Below, piece after piece: positions 5,342 through 7,560 of a stretch of 7,560 nucleotides of DNA. The notes below the pieces were generated by a model, which saw only the letters and a list, made by a program, of their open reading frames with translations, did not search any database and had not been told where the DNA came from. Both the position numbers and the translations under genes were made by a program. The stretch is from positions 1-7,560 of the forward strand of contig DSDE01000325.1 in the NCBI GenBank assembly GCA_011049095.1, written 5' to 3'. Source of the stretch: Fidelibacterota bacterium (GTDB taxonomy: Bacteria; Fidelibacterota; Fidelibacteria; Fidelibacterales; DSDE01). Each line of letters starts with the position of its first letter. Position 1 is the first letter of the stretch.

Positions 5342-6916
5342 ATGGAAAATCATCCTTTTGCGGGCAGAACCATTAATGTAGTGAATGATCTGTCCATTGA
5401 TGAACAACTATATCTTTATGAAAAAACCCGGGAACTGAAGCGGGCATTTAAAAATGGGGAGGATCTGCGTCCCTGGCAGATTAATGATGACCGTGTGGGA
5501 GCATATCTGATATTTCTTGAATCCAGCACTCGCACAAAAGAATCATTTCTCAACGCGGTCAAGTTTCATAAAATTAAAACTAACATTTTTGATACAGATC
5601 ACAGCTCTTTCAACAAATCTGAGAGTTATGCCGACACTTTGAAGATGCTTTCTGCCTACAGCGAGCGAAGTATTTTTATTATGCGGACAAAGCTTGAGGG
5701 TGTGGGTCGTTGGCTGGAGGTATGTCTTGGACAATATGCAAATAAAATGGGCTTGCCTGCGCCAGCCTATCTCAATGGCGGAGATGGGAAGCATGAACAT
5801 CCAACGCAGGAATTTCTCGATGAATATACTTTTCTGGAGCAAAACAATTTCCAGCGAGATCATATTCATGTAGCACTAATAGGCGATTTGACCCATGGCC
5901 GCACAGTGCACTCAAAAGCTGACGGGCTGCATATTTTCAAAGAAGTAGAGGTAGATCTCATTGCCCCGCCTGAACTGCGATTGCCTGATCACTATTATAA
6001 TAAAATGGAGGCAAATGGGTATAAAATCCGCAACTTTGAATCTATTGAAGCCTATCTGCAGCAAAAACATATTGCACAAAGCTGGTATTTCACGAGACTG
6101 CAACTTGAGAGGATGGGTGAAGATATCCTGGAAAAAGCGGAACGATTGCACCGAAGCGTCACCTTTGACCGCGATTTCTTAATCAAAATACCGGAAAATA
6201 TTCGCTTTTATCATCCCCTTCCCCGCCACAAAGTTTACCCCACCATACCTTTTTGGCTGGATAGCCTGCCCCTCAATGGATGGGAAGAGCAGGCAATGAA
6301 CGGTTATTTTACACGCATTATTGAGATTGGGATCTTGGGCGGCAAGTTCGGGGCAGATTTTGAGGGTAAAAAAAAAGAAACACCTGATTATCACGATGAC
6401 TTTATTGAAACTGTGCCGGCGCTCAACAAACAGAAGCCGGAATATAAAATTGGCACAAAACCGGTGGAAAATGGCATTGTCATAGACCACATCGGCAAGG
6501 GCAACGATATAGAAACCATCTGGGAGCAAATTTCTAAAATCAGGAAAATATTAGATTTAAACATTATTTCCAGCTCCGGAGTCTATCGCTCTCACATAGA
6601 TGGCCTGTATAAAGGCGTTTTGTCACTTCCCGATTTAGACCATTTTGGTGAGATAAAAATGAAAAAACTCAGTGCGATTGCTCCCGAATCAACCTTAAAC
6701 ATAATCAAAGACTATGTCGTCCAGGAAAAATTCAGGGTACATATGCCGCCGCGAATCTATGATTTTGAGGATATTAGCTGTAAAAATCCTGACTGCATCA
6801 GTCATCCAAAGCACCATGAGAATGTTATAACCGAGTTTTATCGCACCAACAGCAATAAATTTATCTGTAAATATTGTGAACGAATTCATACCTTTGAAGA
6901 GATATGGAATTTTTAA
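5342..6916 (+). CDS. pyrBI: Fused aspartate carbamoyltransferase, catalytic plus regulatory chain (PyrB-PyrI)
   Basis: The 524-residue enzyme joins both subunits of aspartate transcarbamoylase, which makes carbamoyl aspartate from carbamoyl phosphate and aspartate. The catalytic part (about 1-340) has S-S-T-R-T (61-65) for carbamoyl phosphate, the 80s-type loop with Lys92 in N-K-S-E-S, Arg115, H-P-T-Q (153-156), Arg187 in H-G-R-T, T-R-L-Q (251-254) for aspartate and H-P-L-P-R (291-295). A charged linker (about 340-372) leads to a PyrI-like part (about 373-524) of almost exactly PyrI length. That part includes the nucleotide-binding start G-I-V-I-D-H-I (378-384) and a zinc site of Cys480, Cys485, Cys509 and Cys512, with the same spacing (x4, x23, x2) as E. 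coli PyrI. The enzyme is probably allosterically controlled by nucleotides within one chain. Such fusions are known from Thermotoga and Treponema. The catalytic part has M-R-T-K-L-E-G rather than the E. coli-like form, as in those fused enzymes. pyrE follows after 11 nt. Confidence 0.97.
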   Translation: MENHPFAGRTINVVNDLSIDEQLYLYEKTRELKRAFKNGEDLRPWQINDDRVGAYLIFLESSTRTKESFLNAVKFHKIKTNIFDTDHSSFNKSESYADTLKMLSAYSERSIFIMRTKLEGVGRWLEVCLGQYANKMGLPAPAYLNGGDGKHEHPTQEFLDEYTFLEQNNFQRDHIHVALIGDLTHGRTVHSKADGLHIFKEVEVDLIAPPELRLPDHYYNKMEANGYKIRNFESIEAYLQQKHIAQSWYFTRLQLERMGEDILEKAERLHRSVTFDRDFLIKIPENIRFYHPLPRHKVYPTIPFWLDSLPLNGWEEQAMNGYFTRIIEIGILGGKFGADFEGKKKETPDYHDDFIETVPALNKQKPEYKIGTKPVENGIVIDHIGKGNDIETIWEQISKIRKILDLNIISSSGVYRSHIDGLYKGVLSLPDLDHFGEIKMKKLSAIAPESTLNIIKDYVVQEKFRVHMPPRIYDFEDISCKNPDCISHPKHHENVITEFYRTNSNKFICKYCERIHTFEEIWNF

Positions 6917-6927
6917 AAGGAGAAAAA

Positions 6928-7560
6928 ATGATTGAATATTCCTCACAAATTGCCCAAGCTGCAATGGAAACCAAAGCCATCAGGCTTCAGCCGGACCAGC
7001 CTTTTACCTGGGCCTCAGGCTATAGGATGCCAATATACAACGACAATCGCCTCTTGCTGGGGCATGCTGCTTTTCGCACTTTGATTGTGGACGCATTTTG
7101 CGAACTGACAAAAACAAAGGAGCTGAACCCTGAGTATATAGCCGGCATTCCCATTGCTGGTATTCCCTATGGTGTGCTGTTGGCTGACAGGCTGCAATTG
7201 CCTTTTATTTGGGGAAAAAAAAATGCAAAAGACCATGGTATGGGCCGGCGGGTTGAAGGCATTCCATCGGAAGACTTATTGAAAGGTAAAAAAATCCTGC
7301 TGGTGGAAGACCTCATCTCTACGGGAAAAAGCTCAGCTGAGTCGGCAGCGCTATATCAGTCAATCGGAGCGGATGTCATCGCTTGTGTCTCCATTTTTAC
7401 TTATAGCTTGTCTAAATCGGATAGCTGTTTTCGGGAAATTCGGGTCCCAGCCTATAGCCTGCTGGATTTTCCCACACTGATCAAATTTGTAGAAAAAGAG
7501 GGCTATTTTGATGAAAAGCAATCAAAAATCTTGGCTGAATGGCAGGCGGACCCTTTTAGC
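6928..7560 (+). CDS. pyrE: Orotate phosphoribosyltransferase (PyrE), 3' end outside window
   Basis: PyrE converts orotate and PRPP to OMP, two steps after PyrBI in UMP synthesis. The open frame gives 211 residues to the right edge with no stop; the family is about 210-215 long, so only a few residues should be missing. Motifs are F-T-W-A-S-G (26-31), P-I-Y-N-D-N-R (35-41), G-I-P-I-A-G-I-P-Y-G (73-82), the flexible catalytic loop with K-K-N-A-K-D-H-G (97-104), and the PRPP-binding motif L-L-V-E-D-L-I-S-T-G-K-S-S (124-136). The start is an ATG with AAGGAG 5 nt upstream. It lies 11 nt after the pyrBI stop with no terminator between them, so the two are one operon. Confidence 0.98.
   Translation, partial: MIEYSSQIAQAAMETKAIRLQPDQPFTWASGYRMPIYNDNRLLLGHAAFRTLIVDAFCELTKTKELNPEYIAGIPIAGIPYGVLLADRLQLPFIWGKKNAKDHGMGRRVEGIPSEDLLKGKKILLVEDLISTGKSSAESAALYQSIGADVIACVSIFTYSLSKSDSCFREIRVPAYSLLDFPTLIKFVEKEGYFDEKQSKILAEWQADPFS

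Noticed and set aside
7015..7236. Minus-strand frame within pyrE
   Set aside because: It is antisense to a clear PyrE with all motifs.

Overview
The window is bacterial chromosomal DNA, AT-leaning by eye, with tightly packed housekeeping genes. Several features point to the Bacteroidetes/FCB side of the tree or a related candidate phylum. Rho has the A-Q-P-K-T-G-K-T Walker A form that I associate with Bacteroidetes. The lipoprotein has the G-G-P-E-D-K type N-terminus common in that group. The Cas6-like protein resembles the Cas6b type found in Bacteroidetes and some archaea. The fused PyrB-PyrI enzyme (known from Thermotoga and Treponema) fits an anaerobe of a less-studied phylum. I cannot name the genus.

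Layout. There are two divergent gene groups. From about 5073 down to position 1, six genes lie head to tail on the minus strand: rho, a Cas6b-like RAMP-fold gene, a stand-alone response regulator, tgt (queuosine tRNA modification), sfsA (nuclease family), and a lipoprotein with an Ig-like domain that runs off the left edge. Junctions are tight: 9 nt between rho and the Cas6-like gene, a 4-nt ATGA overlap between tgt and sfsA, and an 8-nt overlap between sfsA and the lipoprotein. From 5342 to the right edge, the plus strand carries a pyrimidine operon: a fused aspartate carbamoyltransferase (catalytic plus regulatory chain, pyrBI), then pyrE, which is cut by the edge. The 268-bp divergent region holds a good sigma70-type promoter for rho, a 10-bp palindrome and a six-codon leader ORF in the rho leader, and an A-rich leader before pyrBI.

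The pyr genes work in one pathway: PyrBI makes carbamoyl aspartate and PyrE makes OMP. Rho, Tgt and SfsA are conserved genes with no single shared pathway. The oddest part is the rho, Cas6-like, response-regulator stretch. A CRISPR-RNA-processing-type protein sits directly behind rho, in the same reading frame after one amber stop, with no Shine-Dalgarno sequence, no CRISPR array and no other cas gene in view. The histidines expected for cleavage also appear to be absent. This looks more like an RNA-binding protein tied to Rho than a working CRISPR nuclease, but that is inference.

I saw no rRNA, tRNA, insertion sequence, CRISPR array or clear intrinsic terminator. No gene-free stretch exceeds 300 bases.
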